Assembly: GCF_008642335.1 (NCBI RefSeq)
Contig: NZ_CP029191.1
Location: 6,014,001-6,078,000, forward strand
Direction of reading: 5' to 3'
DNA: 64,000 nt
Origin: Streptomyces venezuelae
GTDB taxonomy: Bacteria > Actinomycetota > Actinomycetes > Streptomycetales > Streptomycetaceae
Shown: positions 1 through 7,685 of the stretch, in pieces
Position numbering within the stretch: the first letter of the stretch is position 1
Layout: each line of letters opens with the position of its first letter
Notes under the pieces: generated by a model
The model's input: only the letters and a program-made list of their open reading frames with translations
Databases searched by the model: none
What the model was told of the DNA's origin: nothing
Made by a program: the position numbers and the translations under genes

Positions 1-186
1 ACGTCGATGCTGCAGCGCAAGCTGCGCGTCGGCTTCGCCAAGGCCGGCAGGCTCATGGACCTCATGGAGTCGCGCTCCATCGTGGGGCCCAGCGAGGGTT
101 CGAAGGCACGTGACGTTCTTGTGAAACCTGACGAGCTGGACGGCGTGCTCGCGGTGATCCGCGGGGAGGCTCAACCAGAAGGGTGA
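1..186 (+). CDS. ftsK: DNA translocase FtsK, C-terminal gamma domain (5' truncated by window)
   Basis: Only the last 61 codons are present; the gene enters from the left edge in frame 1. The peptide ([21 protein letters not shown] then RDVLV) is the winged-helix gamma domain of FtsK/SpoIIIE translocases. In this family the gamma domain reads the polar DNA motifs (KOPS/SRS) that direct chromosome pumping through the division septum. The motor domain lies outside the window. The stop codon sits inside a perfect hairpin, so transcription probably ends here. The next genes (rodZ-like, rimO, pgsA, cinA, clgR) follow ftsK in actinomycetes generally, which supports the call. Confidence 0.93.
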   Translation, partial: TSMLQRKLRVGFAKAGRLMDLMESRSIVGPSEGSKARDVLVKPDELDGVLAVIRGEAQPEG

Positions 187-199
187 GCGAGGCTCACCC
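181..199 (+). terminator. Hairpin at the ftsK stop codon
   Basis: GGGTGAGC-GAG-GCTCACCC is a perfect 8-bp stem with a 3-nt loop that contains the ftsK TGA. There is no U-tract, which is usual for Streptomyces terminators. The rest of the gap to the next gene (200-391) shows no convincing ORF. Confidence 0.6.
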
Positions 200-391
200 G
201 TAAGGGAACGGCAGGCAACCGTTTCTCTTCGGCATACGTCAAGTTGAGGAGAGAAGAGCACGATGTCCCACCATCAGGATGTCCGGCCATTCTGATGGCG
301 TACAAAGTCCGTCCGCCCGGTTGCCCCACCGTTTCGAGACCCCCCTAAAATGAACCTCCGGCAGGTGGCTACACGCTCGAAAGGCGCCCCC

Positions 392-1282
392 GTGTCCATC
401 GGCAACTCCCCTGAAGAAGACCGACCTTCGGACGACCGCCTCGACCGCACCGCCCGTGCCACGGACGACAGTCCGGCGGACGCCCGCCCGGCCGAGCAGC
501 GGCCCTCGATCGGCCACGTCCTGCAGCAGGCCCGCATCGCCGCCGGCCTGACCGTCGACGAAGTGAGCACCTCCACGCGCGTGCGCGTCCCGATCGTGCA
601 CGCGATCGAACAGGACGACTTCTCGCGCTGCGGCGGCGATGTGTACGCCCGCGGACACATCAGGACGCTGGCGCGCGCCGTCGGCCTCGACCCGGCCCCA
701 CTCGTCGCCCAGTACGACGAGGGCCACGGCGGCCACCCGCCGGCGCCCACGCCGGCGGCGCCCCTCTTCGAGGCCGAGCGCATCCGCTCCGAGCCGCGCC
801 GCCCGAACTGGACCGCGGCCATGGTCGCCGCGATCGTCGCCGTGATCGGCTTCGTCGGCTTCACCGCGTTCAGCGGCGGCGACGACAGCGACGAAGGCTC
901 CAAGTCCGTCGCCGAAGGCGCCACCGCGGCGCCCACCAAGACCAGTGAGAAGCCGAAGCCCTCCAAGCCCGCCGACCCCAAGCCCGATCCGTCCGACAGC
1001 GCCATCGCCGGAGTCCCGCGCGACAAGGTCACGGTCAAGGTCCAGGCCGCCGACGGCCGCAGCTGGATCTCCGCCAAGGACCACAACGGACGCACGCTCT
1101 TCGACGGCGTCCTCGAGCAGGGCCAGGACAAGACGTTCCAGGACAAGCAGAAGGTCGACCTCGTCCTGGGCGACGCGGGCGCGATCGAGCTGTATGTGAA
1201 CGGCAAGCAGGTCGAGAACGAATTCGAGCCCGGCCAGGTGGAGCGCCTCACGTACACGAAGGGCGACCCCGAGGTCGGCTGA
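392..1282 (+). CDS. RodZ-like helix-turn-helix membrane protein with C-terminal DUF4115 domain
   Basis: A 296-residue protein. Order: acidic N-terminal tail (1-37), a Cro/XRE-type HTH (about 38-100, with IGHVLQQARIAAGLTVDEV), a variable linker, one membrane helix (about 141-162), a Thr/Lys/Pro-rich spacer, and a C-terminal beta domain (about 210-296) of the DUF4115 type. This is the RodZ architecture, with cytoplasmic HTH and extracytoplasmic beta domain. In rods RodZ links MreB to the wall; in Streptomyces the role is less certain. Start: GTG at 392 has GAAAGG about 9 nt upstream. An in-frame ATG at 350 has no ribosome-binding site and is rejected. It lies between ftsK and rimO, as in related genomes. 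Confidence 0.8.
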   Translation: MSIGNSPEEDRPSDDRLDRTARATDDSPADARPAEQRPSIGHVLQQARIAAGLTVDEVSTSTRVRVPIVHAIEQDDFSRCGGDVYARGHIRTLARAVGLDPAPLVAQYDEGHGGHPPAPTPAAPLFEAERIRSEPRRPNWTAAMVAAIVAVIGFVGFTAFSGGDDSDEGSKSVAEGATAAPTKTSEKPKPSKPADPKPDPSDSAIAGVPRDKVTVKVQAADGRSWISAKDHNGRTLFDGVLEQGQDKTFQDKQKVDLVLGDAGAIELYVNGKQVENEFEPGQVERLTYTKGDPEVG

Positions 1283-1419
1283 CCGCCTTCCGCACGCCGC
1301 TGACCTGCGGTTCCGTGCGGGACGCGGTGACGGTGGGGTGACGTGCCGGGGGCCGTGGGCCGACCGCCGGGTAACCCTGGCGGCGGGGGCCGAGGCGCGG
1401 ACGAAGTAGTCTTGAGACC

Positions 1420-2892
1420 ATGCCCGAACGCCGCACCGTCGCCCTTGTCACCCTTGGCTGCGCCCGTAACGAGGTGGACTCGGAGGAGCTCGCAGGCCGC
1501 TTGGAGGCGGACGGCTGGCAGCTCGTCGAGGACGCCGAGGACGCGGACGTCGCCGTCGTCAACACCTGTGGCTTCGTCGAAGCCGCCAAGAAGGACTCCG
1601 TCGACGCCCTTCTCGAAGCCAATGATCTGAAGGGCCACGGCAAGACCCAGGCCGTCGTCGCGGTCGGCTGCATGGCCGAGCGGTACGGCAAGGAGCTCGC
1701 CGAGGCGCTGCCCGAGGCCGACGGCGTGCTCGGGTTCGACGACTACGCCGACATCTCCGGCCGTCTGCAGACGATTCTCAGCGGCGGCAGCGTCGAGGCC
1801 CACACCCCGCGCGACCGGCGCAAGCTGCTGCCGATCAGCCCCGCCGAGCGCCAGCTGGCCAAGGCGGACGTCGCGCTCCCTGGCCACGCGGACGCCGCGG
1901 CGCCCACCGACCTGCCCGAGGGCGTCGCGCCCGCCTCGGGACCGCGCGCCCCGCTGCGCCGCCGCCTCGGCACCAACCCCGTCGCCTCCGTGAAGCTGGC
2001 CTCCGGCTGCGACCGGCGCTGCTCGTTCTGCGCCATCCCGTCCTTCCGCGGCTCGTTCATCTCGCGCCGCCCCTCCGACGTCCTCGGCGAGACCCGCTGG
2101 CTCGCCGAGCAGGGCGTCAAGGAGGTCATGCTCGTCTCCGAGAACAACACCTCGTACGGCAAGGACCTCGGCGACATCCGCCTCCTGGAGACGCTGCTCC
2201 CCGAGCTGGCCGCCGTCGACGGCATCGAACGCGTGCGCGTCAGCTACCTGCAGCCCGCCGAGATGCGCCCCGGCCTCATCGACGTCCTCACGTCGACGGA
2301 GAAGATCGCGCCCTACTTCGACCTGTCCTTCCAGCACTCCGCGCCCGGCGTCCTGCGTGCCATGCGGCGCTTCGGCGACACCGACCGCTTCCTGGAGCTT
2401 CTGGACACCATCCGGTCCAAGGCGCCGCAGGCCGGCGTCCGGTCCAACTTCATCGTGGGCTTCCCCGGCGAGACCGAGGCGGACGTCGCCGAGCTGGAGC
2501 GTTTCCTGACGGGCGCGCGCCTGGACGCCATCGGTGTCTTCGGATACTCGGACGAGGAGGGCACCGAAGCGGCCACGTACGACGCGAAGCTCGACCAGGA
2601 CGTCGTCGACGCGCGGCTGGCCCACATCTCCCGGCTCGCCGAGGAGCTCACCTCGCAGCGCGCCGACGAGCGGCTCGGCGAGACCGTCGAGGTCCTCGTC
2701 GAATCCCTCGACGAGGAGGAGGGCCCGCTCGGCCGGGCCGCGCACCAGGCCCCCGAGACGGACGGCCAGATCCGCTTGACGGGCACCATCGGTGGGGATG
2801 CCTTGCAGGTCGGCCGTATGGTCGTGGCAAAGGTCGTCGGCACGGAGGGCGTGGACTTGGTGGCCGAGTGTCTCGAGGAGGCCCGCAGATGA
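1420..2892 (+). CDS. rimO: Ribosomal protein uS12 methylthiotransferase RimO
   Basis: A 490-residue radical-SAM methylthiotransferase that adds a methylthio group to an Asp of ribosomal protein S12. The N-terminal UPF0004 domain carries the three Cys that hold the auxiliary Fe-S cluster (C14 in [12 protein letters not shown]50 in VNTCGF, C84 in AVGCMAE). The radical-SAM CxxxCxxC triad is C197/C201/C204 in [12 protein letters not shown]-terminal TRAM domain follows. [11 protein letters not shown] marks RimO rather than MiaB, and the MiaB homologue is elsewhere in the window (31.2 kb). The stop overlaps the start of pgsA (ATGA), implying translational coupling. Confidence 0.95.
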   Translation: MPERRTVALVTLGCARNEVDSEELAGRLEADGWQLVEDAEDADVAVVNTCGFVEAAKKDSVDALLEANDLKGHGKTQAVVAVGCMAERYGKELAEALPEADGVLGFDDYADISGRLQTILSGGSVEAHTPRDRRKLLPISPAERQLAKADVALPGHADAAAPTDLPEGVAPASGPRAPLRRRLGTNPVASVKLASGCDRRCSFCAIPSFRGSFISRRPSDVLGETRWLAEQGVKEVMLVSENNTSYGKDLGDIRLLETLLPELAAVDGIERVRVSYLQPAEMRPGLIDVLTSTEKIAPYFDLSFQHSAPGVLRAMRRFGDTDRFLELLDTIRSKAPQAGVRSNFIVGFPGETEADVAELERFLTGARLDAIGVFGYSDEEGTEAATYDAKLDQDVVDARLAHISRLAEELTSQRADERLGETVEVLVESLDEEEGPLGRAAHQAPETDGQIRLTGTIGGDALQVGRMVVAKVVGTEGVDLVAECLEEARR

Positions 2893-3587
2893 CAGGAGTC
2901 CCGGCACCCGCGGGCGGCTCCGGCGCTCAGGGCGCTTCGAGCGCCAAGCCGGTGCGCGGCGGGAAGCTGGGCGCCGCGGCGGTCAATCAGGCCAGCCTGT
3001 GGAACGTCGCGAACCTGCTGACCATGGTGCGGCTGCTGCTCGTGCCCGGCTTCGTGATGCTGCTGCTCGGCAACGGCGGGTACGACCCGGCCTGGCGCTC
3101 GTTCGCCTGGGCCGCCTTCGCCGTCGCCATGATCACCGACCTCTTCGACGGTCACCTGGCGCGCACGTACAATCTGGTCACGGACTTCGGGAAGATCGCC
3201 GACCCCATCGCCGACAAGGCGATCATGGGGGCGGCGCTGATCTGTCTCTCCTGGCTCGGCGATCTGCCCTGGTGGGTGACCGGCGTGATCCTCGGGCGCG
3301 AGCTCGGGATCACGCTGCTGCGGTTCTGGGTGATCCGTTACGGCGTCATTCCGGCCAGTCGTGGCGGCAAGATGAAGACGCTGGCGCAGGGTACGGCCGT
3401 CGGGATGTACGTTCTTGCCCTGACCGGGCCGCTCGCGACCCTGCGGTTCTGGGTGATGGCCGTCGCCGTCGTGCTGACCGTGGTGACGGGGCTCGACTAT
3501 GTGAAGCAGGCCGTCGTGCTGCGCAGGCAGGGCATGGCCGAAGCGCGTGCGGCGGCTGCGGAGTCCGCCCGGGAGGCAGCGAAGTGA
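2889..3587 (+). CDS. pgsA: CDP-diacylglycerol-glycerol-3-phosphate 3-phosphatidyltransferase family enzyme
   Basis: A 232-residue integral membrane CDP-alcohol phosphotransferase, which in this family makes phosphatidylglycerol phosphate from CDP-DAG and glycerol 3-phosphate. The signature D-x2-DG-x2-AR-x8-G-x3-D-x3-D is intact in [19 protein letters not shown] followed by IADPIADK. Four or more membrane helices are visible. The start ATG overlaps the rimO stop by 4 nt, and the stop overlaps the GTG of cinA, so the three genes form one coupled unit. Several actinobacterial paralogues exist (PgsA1/2/3) and substrate cannot be assigned by motif alone; the location beside clgR matches mycobacterial pgsA3. 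Confidence 0.88.
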   Translation: MTGVPAPAGGSGAQGASSAKPVRGGKLGAAAVNQASLWNVANLLTMVRLLLVPGFVMLLLGNGGYDPAWRSFAWAAFAVAMITDLFDGHLARTYNLVTDFGKIADPIADKAIMGAALICLSWLGDLPWWVTGVILGRELGITLLRFWVIRYGVIPASRGGKMKTLAQGTAVGMYVLALTGPLATLRFWVMAVAVVLTVVTGLDYVKQAVVLRRQGMAEARAAAAESAREAAK

Positions 3588-4207
3588 CGTCCCGCGGGCT
3601 CTCGGCCGACGGTGTGCCGGTTCCGGCCTCGGAGCTTCCGGCTGCCCGTCTGGTGCGGCTGCTGGCCGCGCGCGGTGAGACGCTCGCGGTCGCCGAGTCG
3701 CTGACCGGGGGCCTGGTGGCCGCCGAGATCACGTCGGTGCCGGGCGCCTCGAAGGTCTTCCGGGGGTCGGTCACCGCGTACGCCACGGAGCTGAAGCGGG
3801 ACGTGCTCGGGGTCGACGGCACTCTGCTGGACGAGCGCGGGGCCGTGGATCCCGAGGTCGCCCGGCAGATGGCGGACGGTGTGCGCCGGTTTCTCGGCGC
3901 GGACTGGGGCATCGCCACGACCGGGGTCGCCGGTCCGGAACCGCAGGATGGGCAGCCGGTCGGCACCGTGTACGTCGCGGTGGCGGGGCCTGACAGTGCT
4001 GCTGACGGGCCGGATTTCGAAAGCATGCGCGGTTACGCCGATGGCGGAGCGCGTGGGAAAGTGGCCGCCCTGCGGTTGAACGGTGACCGTTCGGAAATCC
4101 GTATGGAGAGTGTACGGAGCGTGCTCACGTTGCTTCTCGAGCGGCTGTCCGGAGAACGGTCCGGGAATGGGCGGGCACAGGATACGGAACAGAACGGGGG
4201 GAATTGA
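3584..4207 (+). CDS. cinA: CinA-family nicotinamide-nucleotide amidohydrolase (PncC-type)
   Basis: A 207-residue protein consisting only of the CinA C-terminal domain. Members hydrolyse NMN to nicotinate mononucleotide in pyridine nucleotide salvage. Family motifs are present: LAVAESLTGGLVAAEITSVPG near residue 30, then GSVTAYA, GIATTGVAGP and GTVYVAV. The N-terminal molybdopterin-binding domain of long CinA proteins is absent, as in PncC. The start is GTG at 3584, overlapping the pgsA stop (GTGA). A 109-bp gap separates it from clgR. Confidence 0.88.
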   Translation: MTSRGLSADGVPVPASELPAARLVRLLAARGETLAVAESLTGGLVAAEITSVPGASKVFRGSVTAYATELKRDVLGVDGTLLDERGAVDPEVARQMADGVRRFLGADWGIATTGVAGPEPQDGQPVGTVYVAVAGPDSAADGPDFESMRGYADGGARGKVAALRLNGDRSEIRMESVRSVLTLLLERLSGERSGNGRAQDTEQNGGN

Positions 4208-4253
4208 TGTTTGCAGCCCTGAGTGAACACGACATCGCTCCCCGCACGGCCGC

Positions 4254-4264
4254 CGCGCAAGGCG
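4254..4264 (+). promoter_or_regulatory. Possible ClgR operator upstream of clgR
   Basis: CGCGCAAGGCG, 53 bp before the clgR start, matches 10 of 11 positions of the actinobacterial ClgR core CGCYNANRGCG as I remember it; the mismatch is at the Y. Clp-gene regulators often bind their own promoters, so autoregulation is plausible. A single short match in GC-rich DNA is weak evidence. Confidence 0.3.
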
Positions 4265-4316
4265 GTACGGTGGGGCGTGAAGGATGCGGCTACGCGGTCC
4301 GAGGAGGGAGCCACCG

Positions 4317-4691
4317 ATGATTCTGCTCCGTCGCCTGCTTGGTGACGTGCTGCGTCGGCAGCGCCAGCGCCAGGGCCGTACTCTGCGCGAAGTCTCCTCG
4401 TCCGCCCGAGTCTCGCTCGGCTATCTCTCCGAGGTGGAGCGGGGGCAGAAGGAGGCTTCCTCCGAGCTGCTTTCCGCGATCTGCGACGCGCTTGACGTAC
4501 GGATGTCCGAGCTCATGCGTGAAGTGAGCGACGAACTGTCGCTCGCCGAGCTGGCTGAGTCTGCAGCAGTCCCGGAACCGGTGCGTGCGCCGGTTCGCTC
4601 GATGCTCAATTCCGTGTCCGTGGCCGGCGTGCCACCGGAACGGGTCACGATCAAGGCACCCGCGGAGGCGGTCGACGTCGTCGCGGCGTGA
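4317..4691 (+). CDS. clgR: XRE-family regulator ClgR (clp gene regulator)
   Basis: A 124-residue protein with an N-terminal XRE HTH (residues about 8-65: [20 protein letters not shown] then [19 protein letters not shown]). Its place after pgsA/cinA matches mycobacterial pgsA3-clgR, and the HTH matches ClgR, an activator of clp and lon protease genes in Streptomyces. The protein ends in Val-Val-Ala-Ala. Published work on Streptomyces ClgR and PopR ties a C-terminal Ala-Ala to ClpP-dependent turnover, so this tail is probably a degron. Start: ATG at 4317 after a strong GAGGAGGGAG (4301-4310). Confidence 0.85.
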   Translation: MILLRRLLGDVLRRQRQRQGRTLREVSSSARVSLGYLSEVERGQKEASSELLSAICDALDVRMSELMREVSDELSLAELAESAAVPEPVRAPVRSMLNSVSVAGVPPERVTIKAPAEAVDVVAA

Positions 4692-4730
4692 TGCGACGCT
4701 GCTCCTGAGCAGCTCTGGGAAGTGTGTGGA

Positions 4731-4768
4731 AGCCCCGACCGGGTACCCGGTCGGGGCTTTCGTTTGTT
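4731..4768 (+). terminator. Terminator after clgR
   Basis: A 28-bp perfect palindrome (4731-4758, centred on GGGTACCC) followed by TTCGTTTGTT. It closes the rimO-pgsA-cinA-clgR transcript. The long GC stem plus T-rich tail is close to a canonical intrinsic terminator. Confidence 0.85.
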
Positions 4769-4909
4769 GAGGTGAGCCCACCTGGCCCCGCTACCGGATG
4801 GTCTGGTACCGGATGGTTGGGGCAGCTGTTCGCAAATCGACCTATTTGGCTATTTTGTGTCATGGTTGGTGGGGATTTACCTCATTCGCTCGTGTGTTGG
4901 AGGAGACAG

Positions 4910-5380
4910 ATGTACGTCGTGAAGAGCCCGCTGTCCGATGCGGATCTCAAGACGGTCTCGGAGGCACTGCAGGGTGCGCTCGTGGACCTGGTCGACCTGT
5001 CGCTGGTCGCCAAGCAGATCCACTGGAACGTGGTCGGCCCGCGCTTCCGCTCCGTGCACCTGCAGCTCGACGAGGTCGTGGACACCGCCAGGCAGCACTC
5101 GGACACCGTCGCGGAGCGTGCCTCCACGCTGGGTGTCTCGCCGGACGGGCGCGCGGCGACCGTGTCCCAGAGCAGTGGCATCGGGAAGGTCCCCGAGGGC
5201 TGGGTCAAGGACGTGGACGCGGTCGGGACGCTCGTGGACGCGCTCGGCGCGGTGATCACGCGGATGCGTCAGCGTGTCGAGGCGACGGGCGAGGCCGACC
5301 CGGTCAGCCAGGACATCTTCATCGGCATCACGGCCGACCTGGAGAAGCACCACTGGATGTTCCAGGCGGAGAGCAGCTGA
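4910..5380 (+). CDS. dps: Dps-family DNA-binding ferritin-like protein
   Basis: A 156-residue dodecameric mini-ferritin that oxidises and stores iron and protects DNA in stress. The ferritin four-helix pattern and the Dps ferroxidase motif are visible: KQIHWNVVGPRFRSVHLQLDEV gives the His and Asp ligands near residues 36-63. The C-terminal tail is short, so extra DNA-binding segments are limited. Start: ATG at 4910 with GGAGGAG about 5 nt upstream. It is monocistronic, with a terminator before it and an unusually AT-rich stretch (about 4829-4860) just upstream that probably holds its promoter. Confidence 0.92.
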   Translation: MYVVKSPLSDADLKTVSEALQGALVDLVDLSLVAKQIHWNVVGPRFRSVHLQLDEVVDTARQHSDTVAERASTLGVSPDGRAATVSQSSGIGKVPEGWVKDVDAVGTLVDALGAVITRMRQRVEATGEADPVSQDIFIGITADLEKHHWMFQAESS

Positions 5381-5558
5381 TTCCGCGTGTGAGGGCGCGT
5401 GAGGGTGCTCCCCATGAGGCGGCGTGGCCGTTCGTGCGCCGGGAGCGTGCGGCGGGGCAGTCGCTCCCGGCCACGCTCCAGGCGCCGCCGATACGCCCTC
5501 CCATGGGGTGAACCCCGGCGTTTAGCGTCGATCTCGCGTTGGGCGGGAGGTGGCATCT

Positions 5559-5969
5559 GTGGCAGCCGTGACCGGGACAGCCGTGACATGGCGGGCCGTA
5601 CGATGGGTGCCCTTCCTGGCGCTCGGCGCGCTCTGGTGGTGGGGCGTGCTGCGGCTCGCCTTCTCGCCCGACGCGGGAGTGCTGGAAGGAGCGGTCGCCG
5701 CCGGAGGGTGGGGACTGAGCGTGCTGCCCGTGCACTGCGTGCCCAGGGCCCGCGCGCTGGATGAGGCGAGGGCGGCCAGGGGAGCTGACCCCGCGCAGTA
5801 CGCGCGGCGCCCCGACGGGGAACTGCGGTGGCCGGGGGAGCGCACGGCTCTCGCATGGTGGGGACGGGCCGTCGTGTCGGCGGGGCGGGTGCGGGGGCGC
5901 GCTCTCAGGGTGCGGGCTACCAGGGCATGGCGACGCCGCCGTTCGGGCGGAGGATCTGGCCCGTCGTGA
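5559..5969 (+). CDS. Small hypothetical membrane-associated protein
   Basis: About 136 residues, function not recognised. One or two hydrophobic segments near the N-terminus (VPFLALGALWWWGVLRLAF and an Ala/Gly-rich stretch) are followed by a basic, Arg-rich C-terminal tail (about the last 40 residues). Start: GTG at 5559 has GGGAGG 7-8 nt upstream; an in-frame GTG at 5550 overlaps that site. Its 3' end overlaps the convergent SDR gene by 53 bp, so the true end or even the gene is uncertain. The preceding gap (5381-5558) shows nothing recognisable. Confidence 0.5.
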   Translation: MAAVTGTAVTWRAVRWVPFLALGALWWWGVLRLAFSPDAGVLEGAVAAGGWGLSVLPVHCVPRARALDEARAARGADPAQYARRPDGELRWPGERTALAWWGRAVVSAGRVRGRALRVRATRAWRRRRSGGGSGPS

Positions 5970-6693
5970 AGGACGCGGCGTCCGACGCCAGGTGCAGCAC
6001 GGCGTGCGCGATGTCGTCCGGATCGCCCACACGGCCGAGCGGTGCCATGCGCCGCATGGTGTGTTCGGTGTGCGCCTGCTTCTCGCTGTCGGGGCGCTCC
6101 GATGTTGTCATAGGGGTGCGGATCCATCCCGGTGCGACGACATTCACGCGGATGCCGTGCGGGCCGAGCTCTGTGGCCAGCGTTTTCGAGAGCTGGACGA
6201 CGGCGGCTTTTGACGCTCCGTAGCAGAGGAGGCCGGGGGCGCCTGTGTCGACGGCGCCCGACGCCATCGTGATGATGCTGCCGCCGGAGCCTGCGTCGAC
6301 CATCGTGCGGGCGGCGGCCTGGCATGCGTACAGGACGCCTTTGAAGTTGATGTCCATGACGCGATTCAGGTCTTCGTCGCGGGTCTCCAGGACCGGACTG
6401 CTGTGCATGACGCCGGCTATGGCGGCGAGGATGTCGAGGCGGGGTGTCGCTGCTGTGGCTATTGCCCGGTCGACTTGAGCCCTGTCGGTCACGTCCAAGG
6501 GGTACGTGTATGCGGTGCCGCCGGCCTTCGTGATGAGCGCGGCGGTCTCCTGGAGTCCTGGCTCGTCGCGGTCGGCGCAGTGCACGGCGGCACCCGCTTC
6601 CGCGAGGAGCCGCGCCGTCGCACGCCCGATGCCGCTGGCGGCGCCGGTGATGAATGCGGTGCGTCCGGTGAGGTCGTACGCCGTGACGGGCAT
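5917..6693 (-). CDS. Short-chain dehydrogenase/reductase (SDR)
   Basis: A 258-residue classical SDR with an N-terminal Rossmann fold. Cofactor motif TGAASGIG at 16-23; an Asp after beta-2 (CADRDE) favours NAD(H). Catalytic Ser145 (MASGA), Tyr158 and Lys162 (CYGASK) are present, as is the AIAG variant of the NNAG motif. Substrate cannot be inferred. The start ATG at 6693 was chosen because homology begins there; the open frame upstream is Pro/Arg-rich noise. It lies 119 bp downstream of nei in the same direction, with its own possible promoter. Confidence 0.88.
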   Translation of the reverse strand: MPVTAYDLTGRTAFITGAASGIGRATARLLAEAGAAVHCADRDEPGLQETAALITKAGGTAYTYPLDVTDRAQVDRAIATAATPRLDILAAIAGVMHSSPVLETRDEDLNRVMDINFKGVLYACQAAARTMVDAGSGGSIITMASGAVDTGAPGLLCYGASKAAVVQLSKTLATELGPHGIRVNVVAPGWIRTPMTTSERPDSEKQAHTEHTMRRMAPLGRVGDPDDIAHAVLHLASDAASFTTGQILRPNGGVAMPW

Positions 6694-6699
6694 GGGGGG

Positions 6700-6729
6700 A
6701 CGGTACGGCCGAATCTGATGGGGCGTCAA
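6700..6729 (-). promoter_or_regulatory. Possible promoter of the SDR gene
   Basis: On the minus strand TTGACG (6724-6729) and TACCGT (6700-6705) are separated by 18 bp, a reasonable vegetative-type promoter, with the ATG only 6 bp beyond the -10. The transcript would be leaderless or nearly so. Confidence 0.4.
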
Positions 6730-6812
6730 CTGGCTGGGTGATGGCTGTTGTTGACGGTGTGCAGGTTGCGGGTGGTGTGTCCGGGCGGCCGGGCGTGTCG
6801 TTGGGGCGCCGG

Positions 6813-7613
6813 TCAGGGGGTTGGGCCCTGCTGGCAGGTGGGGCACCAGTAGGTGGGACGGTCGCGGGAGCCGTCTCCTTGCTGGGCGCGGCGGATCGGG
6901 GTGCGGCAGCGCCAGCAGGGGCGGGACGCACGGCCGTAGACGAAGAGGCGCTGGCCCGGACGGTCGCGGCCCGTAGTGGTGCGGTTGGGCTGGTTCCGGT
7001 TCGCTTCCAGGAGCTTCTTGGAGAGGCTCGGCACGCGGGCGGCCGTCTCTTCGGAGAGGTCGCCGACGGGGAGCCACGGGGTGACGCCGAGGATGAAGCA
7101 GATGTCGCTCTTGAACACGTTGCCGATGCCCGCGAGGTTGCGCTGGTCCAGGAGGGCTTCGCCGAGGGCGCGGTCGGGAACCGCCAGGATGTTGTTCAGC
7201 GCGCGCTCCGGGTCCCAGTCCGGGCCCAGCAGGTCGGGGCCCAGGTGGCCCACGGCCTTGTCCTCGTCGGCGGTGCGGAGCAGCTCAAGGACAGGCAGGC
7301 GGTACCCGACGGCGGTGCGTTCGGCGGTGCCGAGGATGGCCCGGATCTGGTACGAGGGACCGCCGCGCCAGCGCTCTCCGGGGGCGTACAGCTGCCAGGA
7401 GCCGTCCATCCGGAGGTGGGAGTGGAGGGTGAGGCCGCCCTCGATGCGGGTCAGGAGGTGCTTGCCGCGCGGGGTGACGTCCAGGATGGCGCGTCCTGTG
7501 AGGTCGACCGTCGCGAGTTTGGGGACGCGGAGGTCGGAGCGCGTGATCGTGTGCCCCGCGAGGGCGGCGTGCAGGCGTCGGCACGCCTGGTAGATCGTGT
7601 CACCTTCGGGCAT
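6813..7613 (-). CDS. nei: Fpg/Nei-family DNA glycosylase (endonuclease VIII type)
   Basis: A 266-residue base-excision repair glycosylase/AP lyase. It begins MPEGDTI: after Met removal Pro is the catalytic amine and Glu the acid, and PEGDT marks the Nei/Nei2 branch rather than Fpg (PELPE). The helix-two-turn-helix segment NLAGIGNVFKSDICF is present. The C-terminal zinc finger has two Cys pairs (CWRC and CPTC), with YGRASRPC leading into it. It lies 72 bp downstream of lhr in the same direction, so a lhr-nei repair transcript is likely. Confidence 0.92.
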   Translation of the reverse strand: MPEGDTIYQACRRLHAALAGHTITRSDLRVPKLATVDLTGRAILDVTPRGKHLLTRIEGGLTLHSHLRMDGSWQLYAPGERWRGGPSYQIRAILGTAERTAVGYRLPVLELLRTADEDKAVGHLGPDLLGPDWDPERALNNILAVPDRALGEALLDQRNLAGIGNVFKSDICFILGVTPWLPVGDLSEETAARVPSLSKKLLEANRNQPNRTTTGRDRPGQRLFVYGRASRPCWRCRTPIRRAQQGDGSRDRPTYWCPTCQQGPTP

Positions 7614-7685
7614 GGGTCCAGGGTGGCATGACGGGGGTGGCGGGGGCTGGAGTGGCTGGCGCGCGGGTGATCCTGCGCGTGGGCC

